Below, piece after piece: positions 40,938 to 48,661 of a stretch of 64,000 bases of DNA. The notes beneath the pieces are model-generated. The model ran no database searches and was not told the origin of the DNA. It was given only the letters and a program-made list of their open reading frames with translations. The stretch is from Pseudosporangium ferrugineum (GTDB taxonomy: Bacteria > Actinomycetota > Actinomycetes > Mycobacteriales > Micromonosporaceae), in assembly GCF_003002065.1 (NCBI RefSeq), contig NZ_PVZG01000023.1, forward strand, positions 34,985 to 98,984, in the 5' to 3' direction. Position 1 is the first letter of the stretch; each line of letters begins with the position of its first letter. The translations under genes were made by a program, and so were the position numbers.

Positions 40938-42245
40938 ATGTTCACCACCACCACCACCACCACGCGCAGACGCACGCTCGTGACCACCGGCGCCCTGGGG
41001 ATGACCCTGGCCCTCGTGCTGGCCGGCTGCGGCGCCCGGGCCGGTGACGACCCGGCCGCCGCCGGGTCGTCACCGGCAGCCAGCTGCGTCGACACCTCCG
41101 GCGGCACCGTCAAGCTCGGCTTCCTCAACTCCCTCACCGGTGGCATGGCGATCTCCGAGAAGACCGTCTCGAACGTGCTGCACATGGCCGCCGACGAGAT
41201 CAACAACGGCGGCGGCATCCTCGGCAAGAAGATCCAGTACGTCCAGGAGGACGGCGCCACCGACTGGCCCACCTTCGCGGAGAAGACCGAGAAGCTGCTC
41301 ACCCAGGACTGCGTCGCCGCGATCTTCGGCGGCTGGACCTCGTCCTCGCGCAAGGCCGTGAAGCCGGTCGTCGAGAAGCTCAACGGCCTCTTCTTCTACC
41401 CGGTGCAGTACGAGGGCCTCGAATCGTCGCCGAACATCTACTACACCGGCGCGACCACCAACCAGCAGATCATCCCGGCGATGGACTTCCTCGCCGCCAA
41501 GGGCGTGAAGACGCTGTTCCTCGCCGGCAGCGACTACGTCTTCCCCCGCACCGCGAACGCGATCATCAAGCTCTACGCGGCCAAGCTCGGCATCAAGATC
41601 GTCGGCGAGGAGTACGTGCCGCTCGACAAGGACGACTGGACCAGCCAGGTGGCGAAGATCGTGGCGGCCAAGCCCGACTTCATCTTCAACACCATCAACG
41701 GCTCGTCGAACGTCGGCTTCGTCAAGGCGTACTACGACGCCGGCCTGACCCCCGCGAAGACGCCGATCATCTCGGTGTCGATCGCCGAGGAGGAGGCGCC
41801 GGCCATGGGCCACGAGGTCACCGGCAACTACGCCTCCTGGAACTACTTCCAGTCCCTGAAGACCCCGACCAACCCGAAGTTCATCCAGAGCTGGAAGGCG
41901 TACCCCAACAGCAGCGGCGTCACCTCCGACCCGATGGAGGCCGCCTACATCTCGCTGTACCTGTACAAGTCCCTGGTCGAGGCGGCCGGCTCGTTCGACG
42001 TCGACGCGGTGAACGCCGCGGCGAAGTCGCACACCATCACGTTCGACGCGCCGGAGGGCAAGGTCACGCTCAACGGCAAGAACCACCACATCTCCAAGCC
42101 GGGCCACATCGGCCAGATCAACGCCAGCAACCAGTTCGACATCGTCTGGGCCTCCGGCAAGTTCATCGAGCCCGACCCGTACCTCGAGGGCTACGGCTGG
42201 TTCCCGGCGGACATCCGCAAGCAGCTCGTGGACGCGGCCGGCTGA
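40938..42245 (+). CDS. urtA: UrtA, urea ABC transporter substrate-binding lipoprotein
   Basis: A 435-residue lipoprotein: basic N-terminus with a run of seven threonines (an ACC repeat), RRR, a hydrophobic core and lipobox LAGC with C31. The mature protein follows the UrtA/AmiC-like family (LGFLNSLTGGMAISEKTV, GGWTSSSRKAVKPVVEK, LFFYPVQYEGLE, YTGATTNQQIIPA). It captures urea or short amides outside the membrane and passes them to UrtBC. The 220 bases upstream contain a possible TTGACA (40780-40785) but I see no convincing GlnR box. First gene of the tightly packed urtABCDE operon. Confidence 0.95.
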   Translation: MFTTTTTTTRRRTLVTTGALGMTLALVLAGCGARAGDDPAAAGSSPAASCVDTSGGTVKLGFLNSLTGGMAISEKTVSNVLHMAADEINNGGGILGKKIQYVQEDGATDWPTFAEKTEKLLTQDCVAAIFGGWTSSSRKAVKPVVEKLNGLFFYPVQYEGLESSPNIYYTGATTNQQIIPAMDFLAAKGVKTLFLAGSDYVFPRTANAIIKLYAAKLGIKIVGEEYVPLDKDDWTSQVAKIVAAKPDFIFNTINGSSNVGFVKAYYDAGLTPAKTPIISVSIAEEEAPAMGHEVTGNYASWNYFQSLKTPTNPKFIQSWKAYPNSSGVTSDPMEAAYISLYLYKSLVEAAGSFDVDAVNAAAKSHTITFDAPEGKVTLNGKNHHISKPGHIGQINASNQFDIVWASGKFIEPDPYLEGYGWFPADIRKQLVDAAG

Positions 42246-42251
42246 TCGCAC

Positions 42252-43136
42252 GTGGACGCGCTGATCCCGCAGCTGCTGAACGGCAGCGCCCAGGGTGCGC
42301 TGCTCCTGCTCGCCGCGCTGGGCCTCTCCCTCACCTTCGGCCAGATGGGCGTGATCAACATGGCCCACGGCGAGTTCCTCATGCTCGGCGCCTTCACCGC
42401 CTACCTCGTCCAGCAGGTCATCGCCGCCGGCGACCTGTCGATCCCGGTCGCGCTGCCGGTCGCGTTCGCCGGCGCCGGCCTGTTCGGCCTCCTGCTGGAG
42501 GTCACCATCATCCGCTGGATGTACCGCCGGCCCCTCGACACCCTGCTCGTCACGGTCGGCGTCAGCCTGATCCTGCAACAGGCGGCACTGCAGATCTTCC
42601 CGTCGCAGGGCGTCCCGGTGGAGAAGCCGGGCTGGCTCGACGGGCAGCTGAACGTCCTCGGCTACGGATGGCCGCTGCGGCAGGTGTTCACCATCGCGCT
42701 CGCGGCCGTCTGCGTCACCGCGCTGTCGGCCTGGCTCAAGTACACCTCGTTCGGCCGCCGCATCCGGGCGACCGTACACAATCGGGACCTCGCCGAGACC
42801 ACCGGGATCTCCACCCGCTCCATCGACCGGCTCACCTTCTTCGTCGGATCGGGCCTGGCCGGGATCGCCGGTGTGGCCGCGTCGCTCATCGGCGGCACGA
42901 ACTCCCAGATGGGCGCGCAGTACATCATCCCGGCGTTCCTCGTCGTCGCCGCCGGCGGCATCGGCCAGCTCAAGGGCACCATCATCGCCGCGTGGGCGGT
43001 CGGCGTCGCCCTCTCGTGCTTCGCCTACTGGACGACCGGCAGCCTGGCGCAGGTGCTCGCTTTCATCCTCGTGATCGTCTTCCTGCAGGTACGCCCGCAG
43101 GGCCTGTTCACGGTGCGAACCAGGAGTCTGGCATGA
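42252..43136 (+). CDS. urtB: UrtB, urea ABC transporter permease
   Basis: A 294-residue branched-chain-amino-acid-type permease (LivH family) with about eight hydrophobic segments. The UrtB-specific INMAHGEFLMLGAF segment (about 35-48) and the GVSLILQQAALQIF and NRDLAETTGI regions are visible. It pairs with UrtC to form the urea channel. GTG start six bases after the urtA stop. Its stop overlaps urtC (ATGA). Confidence 0.95.
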   Translation: MDALIPQLLNGSAQGALLLLAALGLSLTFGQMGVINMAHGEFLMLGAFTAYLVQQVIAAGDLSIPVALPVAFAGAGLFGLLLEVTIIRWMYRRPLDTLLVTVGVSLILQQAALQIFPSQGVPVEKPGWLDGQLNVLGYGWPLRQVFTIALAAVCVTALSAWLKYTSFGRRIRATVHNRDLAETTGISTRSIDRLTFFVGSGLAGIAGVAASLIGGTNSQMGAQYIIPAFLVVAAGGIGQLKGTIIAAWAVGVALSCFAYWTTGSLAQVLAFILVIVFLQVRPQGLFTVRTRSLA

Positions 43137-44227
43137 CCAAGCTGAAGCCATGGATCTCCCTCGGCGGCATCGGGGTGTTCGCCGTCCTGCTCCTCGCGGT
43201 GGCCCCCGTCGTCCTCTCCGATCACTGGCTCAACAACCTCGGCAAGTACTGCTGCTGGGCCATCGCCGCCGTCGGCATCGGCCTCGCGTGGGGCCGCGGC
43301 GGGATGCTGGTGATGGGGCAGGGCGTGTTCTTCGCGCTCGGCGCGTACTCGATGGCCATGCACCTCACGCTGGAGACCGCCGGCGACCGGGTCCCGGGGT
43401 TCATGGTGCTCTACGACCCGCTCGCGCCGCTCCCGGCCTTCTGGGAGCCGTTCCGCAGCGCGGGGTTCACCCTGGTGGCGATCGTGCTGCTCCCGGTGGT
43501 CGTGGCCGGCATCCTCGGGTACGCGCTGTTCAAGCGCCGGGTGAAGGGCGCGTATTTCGCGATCCTGACCCAGGCGCTCGCCGTCGCGCTGGCCACCCTG
43601 ATCAGCTCCACGATCCGCGAGACCGGCGGCGACACCGGGCTCAGCGACTTCAAGTACTTCTTCGGCTTCGTGCTGAACGACCCGGCGAACAAGGTCATGG
43701 TGTACGCCATCACCGCCGCGCTGCTCGTCGGGTGCCTGCTCGCGGTGCGGCAGCTCTACCGCAGCCGCTTCGGTGAGCTCCTCGTCGCCGCCCGGGACGC
43801 CGAGGAGCGCGTACGCTTCCTCGGTTACGACCCGGCCAACGTCAAGCTCGTCGCCTTCGTCGTCTCCGCGCTGATGGCGAGCGTCGGCGGCGCGATGTTC
43901 GTACCTCTCGTCGGCATCATCACCCCGGCCGAGATCGGCGCCGCCGCCTCGATCCTCATGATCGCCGGCGTCGCCTTCGGCGGCCGTGCCTCGCTCTTCG
44001 GCCCCGCGCTCGGCGCGATGGCGGTCGGCTGGGGACAGTCGAGCCTCGGCTCGACCTGGCCGGAAGGCTGGACGTACATCCTCGGTCTGCTGTTCGTCGT
44101 CGTCATCCTCTTCCTGCCCCACGGGTTGTCGTCGCTGCCGGCCAGATTCGCCGCGATGCGCCGGAGACCCGAGCCACCGCCCGCCCCGGCGATCGCCGCG
44201 GCAGAGCTGGAAGAGGTGCGGTCATGA
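43133..44227 (+). CDS. urtC: UrtC, urea ABC transporter permease
   Basis: A 364-residue LivM-type permease with about nine hydrophobic segments and the family markers LAWGRGGMLVMGQGVFFALGAY-like start, ALAVALATLISSTIRETGGDTGL (about 145-168) and the cytoplasmic ARDAEERVRFLGYDP loop that contacts the ATPases. Partner of UrtB. Coupled on both sides by ATGA overlaps. Confidence 0.95.
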   Translation: MTKLKPWISLGGIGVFAVLLLAVAPVVLSDHWLNNLGKYCCWAIAAVGIGLAWGRGGMLVMGQGVFFALGAYSMAMHLTLETAGDRVPGFMVLYDPLAPLPAFWEPFRSAGFTLVAIVLLPVVVAGILGYALFKRRVKGAYFAILTQALAVALATLISSTIRETGGDTGLSDFKYFFGFVLNDPANKVMVYAITAALLVGCLLAVRQLYRSRFGELLVAARDAEERVRFLGYDPANVKLVAFVVSALMASVGGAMFVPLVGIITPAEIGAAASILMIAGVAFGGRASLFGPALGAMAVGWGQSSLGSTWPEGWTYILGLLFVVVILFLPHGLSSLPARFAAMRRRPEPPPAPAIAAAELEEVRS

Positions 44228-45027
44228 CCGGCGCTCCGCTCGTGGTCACGGACCTCCGCGTCGAGTTCTCGGGCTTCGTCGCGGTCGGCGGCGTCTCCTT
44301 CGACGCGCACCCCGGCGAGGTCCGGTTCCTCATCGGCCCGAACGGCGCCGGCAAGACGACCTGCATCGACGCGATCACGGGGCTGACCAGGGGCACCGGG
44401 TCGGCGAAGCTCGGCGGGACGGAGCTGCTCGGCAAGCAGGTGCACAAGATCGTCCGCCTCGGGGTCGGCCGCACGTTCCAGACCGCGAGCGTCTTCGACG
44501 AGCTGACCGTGCTGCAGAACCTCGACATCGCCGCGGGGCTCCGCCGCTCCCCGGTCTCGCTGTTGCGGGCCCGGCGCGGGGTCGACCCGTCGATCGAGCG
44601 GGCGCTGGAGGAGACCGGCCTCGCCGGCGAGCTCGCCACGCCGGCCGGCATCCTGTCGCACGGCCAGAAGCAGTGGCTGGAGATCGCGATGCTGCTCGTG
44701 CAGGACGCGAAGGTGCTCCTCCTCGACGAGCCCGTCGCCGGCATGAGCCACGACGAGCGCACCGCGACCGGCGAGCTGCTGCAACGCATCGCGCCGAAGC
44801 GCACCGTGCTCGTCGTCGAGCACGACATGGATTTCATGCGCCGCTTCGCCACCCGCGTGACGGTGCTGCACCAGGGCAAGGTGCTCTCCCAGGGCGCGGT
44901 GGCCGAGGTTCAGGCCGATCCCAGGGTGCAGGAGGTCTACCTCGGCACCGCGGGCGCGGCCACCACGGCCGCCATGTCGGCCGTGCCCGAACCGGTGGCC
45001 GCGATGCAGAAGCTGACGGAGGACTGA
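44224..45027 (+). CDS. urtD: UrtD, urea ABC transporter ATPase
   Basis: A 267-residue LivG-type ATPase: Walker A GPNGAGKTT near residue 40, Q-loop VGRTFQTASVFDELTV, a signature variant LSHGQKQWLEIAML, Walker B VLLLDEPVAGMSHDE and switch VVEHDMDFM. The LSHGQKQWLE form is characteristic of UrtD. Works with UrtE on UrtBC. Its stop and the urtE start share a base (TGATG). Confidence 0.95.
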   Translation: MTGAPLVVTDLRVEFSGFVAVGGVSFDAHPGEVRFLIGPNGAGKTTCIDAITGLTRGTGSAKLGGTELLGKQVHKIVRLGVGRTFQTASVFDELTVLQNLDIAAGLRRSPVSLLRARRGVDPSIERALEETGLAGELATPAGILSHGQKQWLEIAMLLVQDAKVLLLDEPVAGMSHDERTATGELLQRIAPKRTVLVVEHDMDFMRRFATRVTVLHQGKVLSQGAVAEVQADPRVQEVYLGTAGAATTAAMSAVPEPVAAMQKLTED

Positions 45028-45710
45028 TGCTCGAGCTCACCGATGTCGAGGCCGGTTACGGGCGTACGCGGGTGCTGCACGGCGTGACGGTGCCGGCCGG
45101 CAAGGTGGTGGCCGTGCTGGGCCACAACGGCGCCGGCAAGACGACCCTGCTACGCCTCGCGATCGGCCTCATCAAGCCGGCGAAGGGCCGGGTGCTGTTC
45201 GACGGCGAGGACGTCTCGTCGCTACCCCCCAACAAGCGGGTTGCCCGCGGCATGGCGTACGTCCCGCAGGGCCAGCAGTCGTTCGGCCAGCTCACGACGC
45301 TGGAGAATCTCCAGCTCGTCGCCGGCGGACGCCGGCGCGGCAGGGCTCTCATCGACGCGCAGCTGGCCCGCTTCCCCGCGCTGGAGAAGTTCGCCGCCCG
45401 GAAGGCGGGCCTGCTCTCGGGCGGCCAGCGTCAGCAGCTCGCGATCGCCCGGGCCCTCATCACCGAGCCGAGGCTGCTCATCCTCGACGAGCCGACCGAG
45501 GGCATCCAGCCCACGATCGTCGCCGAGATCGAGCAGACCATCGTGCAACTGGCCGGCGAGGGCATCCATGTGCTGCTGGTCGAGCAGCACATCGGCTTCG
45601 CCCTCGAGGCCGCCGAGCGCTACGTCGTGCTCGCCTCCGGCTTCGTCACCCAGAACGGCGAGGGTGGTTCGGCGGCAGCCGCCACCGTGCGAGCCGCCAT
45701 GGCGATCTGA
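45027..45710 (+). CDS. urtE: UrtE, urea ABC transporter ATPase
   Basis: A 227-residue LivF-type ATPase: Walker A GHNGAGKTT near residue 32, YVPQGQQSFGQLTTLENL (the YVPQG motif of UrtE), signature LLSGGQRQQLAIARAL, Walker B LLILDEPTEGIQP and switch LLVEQHIGFAL. The DEPTEGIQP sequence is diagnostic for urea transporters. Last of the five transporter genes. The NCS1 permease gene follows after 56 bases. Confidence 0.95.
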   Translation: MLELTDVEAGYGRTRVLHGVTVPAGKVVAVLGHNGAGKTTLLRLAIGLIKPAKGRVLFDGEDVSSLPPNKRVARGMAYVPQGQQSFGQLTTLENLQLVAGGRRRGRALIDAQLARFPALEKFAARKAGLLSGGQRQQLAIARALITEPRLLILDEPTEGIQPTIVAEIEQTIVQLAGEGIHVLLVEQHIGFALEAAERYVVLASGFVTQNGEGGSAAAATVRAAMAI

Positions 45711-45766
45711 GGCGCCATGACCCACGTCCGCAATGCCGTCGTAACAGCGGACAGCGAACATGCCTT

Positions 45767-47443
45767 GTGTCGACCGACAACGCGCGCGCGGCCGCGGAGG
45801 ACAGTCTGGAGGACTACGCCTTCCGCTACGTGCCGCGCACGTTCCGGCGCTGGAGCGCGGCCTCCGTCGGTGCGACCGCCCTCGGGTCCATCGCGTTCCT
45901 CGCCGACTTCTCGATCGGCGCCAGCATCGGCATCGACCACGGCACCCCCAACGCCGTGCTCGGCATCCTCTTCGCGTCGGTCATCATCCTCATCGTCGGC
46001 GTGCCCGTGGCCTACTACGCCGCCCGCTACAACCTCGACCTCGACCTCATCGCCCGTGGCTCCGGATTCGGCTACTACGGCTCCATCATCACGACCGTGA
46101 TCTTCGCGGGCTTCACCTGCATCTTCTTCGCCCTGGAGGGCGCCATCATGGCGCAGGGGCTGCGGCTGGCGACGGGGATGCCGCTGTGGGCCGGGTATCT
46201 CATCTCGACCGTCGTCGTGATCCCGATCGTCATCTACGGCATGCGGGCGCTGGAGCGCCTCCAGTTCTGGACCACGCCGCTGTGGCTCGCCCTCGCCCTG
46301 TTGCCGCTGCTGTGGATCGTCGTCTCCGACCCCCAGGCGGTCCGCGCCTTCACGTCGTTCACCGGCAACTCCGACGGCTCGATCAGTTTCGGCGCCGTGG
46401 TCTCGAGTGCGGCCGTGTGCTTCGCCCTCACCCCGCAGCTGGCGGAGCAGATCGACTACCTCCGCGCCATGCCGCCGCGTACGCCGTCGAACGCCCGCTC
46501 GTGGTGGACGTCGTTCGCGTTCGCCGGCCCGGGCTGGGTCGTCTTCAGCGGCACCAAGCAGGTGATCGGGGTGTTCCTCGCCGTCTACCTGCTCGTCCGG
46601 GTCGACCCCGGCCTCGGCCACCAGGCCACCGAACCGGTCAAACAGTTCGTCGAGATGTACCGGACCCTCATCCCCGACTGGCTCGCGATCGTCCTCGCCC
46701 TGGTGCTCATCGTGGTCGCCCAGGTCAAGATCAACGTGACGAACGCGTACTCGGGCTCCCTCGCCTGGTCGAACGTCTTCACGCGGGTGGCGAAGCACTA
46801 CCCGGGCCGTACGATCTTCGTGCTGTTCAACCTCGTGATCGCCTACTCGCTCATGATGATGGACGTCTTCACCCTCATCTCGTTCGTGCTGAGCCTCTAC
46901 GCGAACGTCGTCATGGCGTGGCTGGTCACGATCGCCACCGACATCGCGATCAACAAGTGGCTGCTGCGCATCTCGCCGCGCTTCCCCGAGTTCCGCCGCG
47001 GCATGCTGCACGACTGGAACCCAGTGGGCCTCGTGTCGGTGGGCCTCGCCTCGGTGCTGTCGCTGCTCGCGTTCGCCGGCTTCCTCGGCGCCGCCGTCAA
47101 ACCGTTCTCGGTGCTCATCGCGATCGGCGTCGCTTTCGTGGCCACGCCGGTCACGGCCCTCGTCACCCGGGGGCGCTACTACCTGCGTCGCTACTCCGAC
47201 GGCATCGCCTCCCCCCGGTTCGACGAGCACGGCAACCCGTCCGGCGAGCGGCTCCGCTGCCACGTCACGGGCTACACGTTCGAACGGCCGGATATGCTGG
47301 CCTCCGCCGAGAGAGGCCCGCGCGGCGAGGTGCAGTACGTCTCGTCGCTGGCGCTCACGCTCGACGATTCCGATCGCTACGTGCTCCCGCCGGACGTCGC
47401 CAGGCCCGCACGCCGGGCTGCCACCCGAGGAAGGGGGAGGTGA
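45767..47443 (+). CDS. NCS1-family purine/cytosine/allantoin-type permease
   Basis: A 558-residue membrane transporter of the nucleobase:cation symporter-1 family, with about twelve hydrophobic segments spanning residues 35-480. The N-terminal PRTFRRWSAASVGATALGSI and the mid-protein SGTKQVIGVFLAVYLLV and NVTNAYSGSLAWSNVF regions fit the family. A hydrophilic C-terminal tail of about 75 residues is longer than usual. Substrates of the family are purines, cytosine, allantoin, hydantoins or thiamine precursors. The link to urtABCDE suggests a nitrogen-salvage compound that yields urea (inference). Ends by overlapping the first of two TetR genes. Confidence 0.9.
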   Translation: MSTDNARAAAEDSLEDYAFRYVPRTFRRWSAASVGATALGSIAFLADFSIGASIGIDHGTPNAVLGILFASVIILIVGVPVAYYAARYNLDLDLIARGSGFGYYGSIITTVIFAGFTCIFFALEGAIMAQGLRLATGMPLWAGYLISTVVVIPIVIYGMRALERLQFWTTPLWLALALLPLLWIVVSDPQAVRAFTSFTGNSDGSISFGAVVSSAAVCFALTPQLAEQIDYLRAMPPRTPSNARSWWTSFAFAGPGWVVFSGTKQVIGVFLAVYLLVRVDPGLGHQATEPVKQFVEMYRTLIPDWLAIVLALVLIVVAQVKINVTNAYSGSLAWSNVFTRVAKHYPGRTIFVLFNLVIAYSLMMMDVFTLISFVLSLYANVVMAWLVTIATDIAINKWLLRISPRFPEFRRGMLHDWNPVGLVSVGLASVLSLLAFAGFLGAAVKPFSVLIAIGVAFVATPVTALVTRGRYYLRRYSDGIASPRFDEHGNPSGERLRCHVTGYTFERPDMLASAERGPRGEVQYVSSLALTLDDSDRYVLPPDVARPARRAATRGRGR

Positions 47444-48009
47444 TGGAGGAACAGGTCGACACCCCGACCGCGATTCTCGCGAGCGCCGCGGTGCTGCTGC
47501 GCGAGCGTACGTTCGACGACATCTCCTACCGTGCCCTCGCCGACGAGGTCGGCATCTCGGAGCGCACGATCTACCGCCAGTACCCCACGCGCGCCCACCT
47601 GCTCGCCGCCCTCTCGAACTGGATCGAGCAGACCCGCTTCCCGCTGCCGCCGTTCGTGACCGTGTCCGATTTCCGCGCCGCCGTGCACGAGCGCTTCCGG
47701 GCCTTCGACGCCTCGCCCGCGTACGCGTACGTCGGCGCCCGCGCGTCCGCGATCTCGCCGACGCTCGACATCGAGCCGGCCTACATCACGCGGGCGATCG
47801 AGGCGATGCTGGACGTGGCGGCGCCGACGCTCAACCGGCGGGACCGGCGACGGGTAGCGGCCTCCCTGCGCTACTTCTCGTCGGCGATGTTCTGGGCCCG
47901 CCTCCGTACCGGCTTCGACCTGGACGCCGCCGACATCTGCGACGCCTTCGACCGCGCCGTGGACACCGTGCTGGCCCGGCTCCCCGAGGCGACCTGGGCG
48001 CCGAGGTGA
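47443..48009 (+). CDS. TetR-family regulator, first of a paralogous pair
   Basis: A 188-residue TetR protein with the helix-turn-helix ISYRALADEVGISERTIYRQYPTRAHLLAAL-like region (about 25-57). The ATG shares one base with the NCS1 stop and is preceded by AAGGGGGAGG. The protein aligns over its full length with the next gene (ERTIYRQYPTR versus ERTVFRNYPTR, a shared WIE motif, and the C-terminal RRFD-DAADICDAFDRAVD type helix). They may be a tandem duplication and could form a heterodimer. Probable regulator of the urt/NCS1 operon. Confidence 0.9.
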   Translation: MEEQVDTPTAILASAAVLLRERTFDDISYRALADEVGISERTIYRQYPTRAHLLAALSNWIEQTRFPLPPFVTVSDFRAAVHERFRAFDASPAYAYVGARASAISPTLDIEPAYITRAIEAMLDVAAPTLNRRDRRRVAASLRYFSSAMFWARLRTGFDLDAADICDAFDRAVDTVLARLPEATWAPR

Positions 48010-48563
48010 CGTCCCCGACCGGCACCCAGGTGGCGATCCTCGCCGCGTACGCGGAACTGATCGAGGAATTGGGCAGCGACGACGTGTCGAACCGCGTCAT
48101 CGCCCGCCGCGCGGGAATCGCCGAGCGCACGGTGTTCCGCAACTACCCCACCCGCGTCGACCTGCTGCTGGCCACCGCGGCCTGGATCGAGGCAACGATC
48201 TTCGCCCGCGAGGAATCCCACTCGATCTTCGACATCCCTCTCGCCATCCGAGACGCGATGCATCGGTACGACGAACGCCCGGAACTCGCCCACGTCGTCG
48301 CGGAGACAGCAATGCGCGGGGTCAGCGGCGCGGCGCCCTCCCCGGGGCGGGCCCAGCTGGAGCGCCTGCTCGACGCCGAGGTGCCGTCGCTGGACCCGGC
48401 ACATCGCAGAGCGGTCATCGCGGCGTTGTCACACCTCGACTCCGTCGGGACGTGGGTGACGTACCGCCGCGAGTTCGGCATGGACCGGCGGGACATCGCC
48501 GACGCCGCGGCGTGGGCGGCGGAGGCGGTGCTGGACAGCATCCGCGACCGCGTCTCCCCGTAG
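48006..48563 (+). CDS. TetR-family regulator, second of a paralogous pair
   Basis: A 185-residue TetR protein with the helix-turn-helix NRVIARRAGIAERTVFRNYPTR (about 29-50). The GTG overlaps the upstream TetR stop by four bases (GTGA), so the two are coupled and made in similar amounts. The C-terminal domain (about 70-185) matches its neighbour in spacing and pattern but with low identity. A long imperfect inverted repeat follows the stop. Regulatory target presumably the upstream urt/NCS1 genes. Confidence 0.9.
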   Translation: MTSPTGTQVAILAAYAELIEELGSDDVSNRVIARRAGIAERTVFRNYPTRVDLLLATAAWIEATIFAREESHSIFDIPLAIRDAMHRYDERPELAHVVAETAMRGVSGAAPSPGRAQLERLLDAEVPSLDPAHRRAVIAALSHLDSVGTWVTYRREFGMDRRDIADAAAWAAEAVLDSIRDRVSP

Positions 48564-48567
48564 CCTA

Positions 48568-48609
48568 GGAGAATTTCGGGATGTGCGGCCGACCGGGCCG
48601 ATATTCTCC
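48568..48609. repeat. 12-bp inverted repeat after the tandem tetR genes
   Basis: GGAGAATTTCGG (48568-48579) and CCGATATTCTCC (48598-48609) pair at 11 of 12 positions around an 18-base spacer. TAGCCT occurs on both sides (48561 and 48612). It may terminate the urt operon or bind a regulator of the downstream c-di-GMP gene. Confidence 0.5.
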
Positions 48610-48661
48610 AGTAGCCTCGCCCTGATTGATCGCGTTTCCGGCGGCGAGGCAGGGCGGAGGG

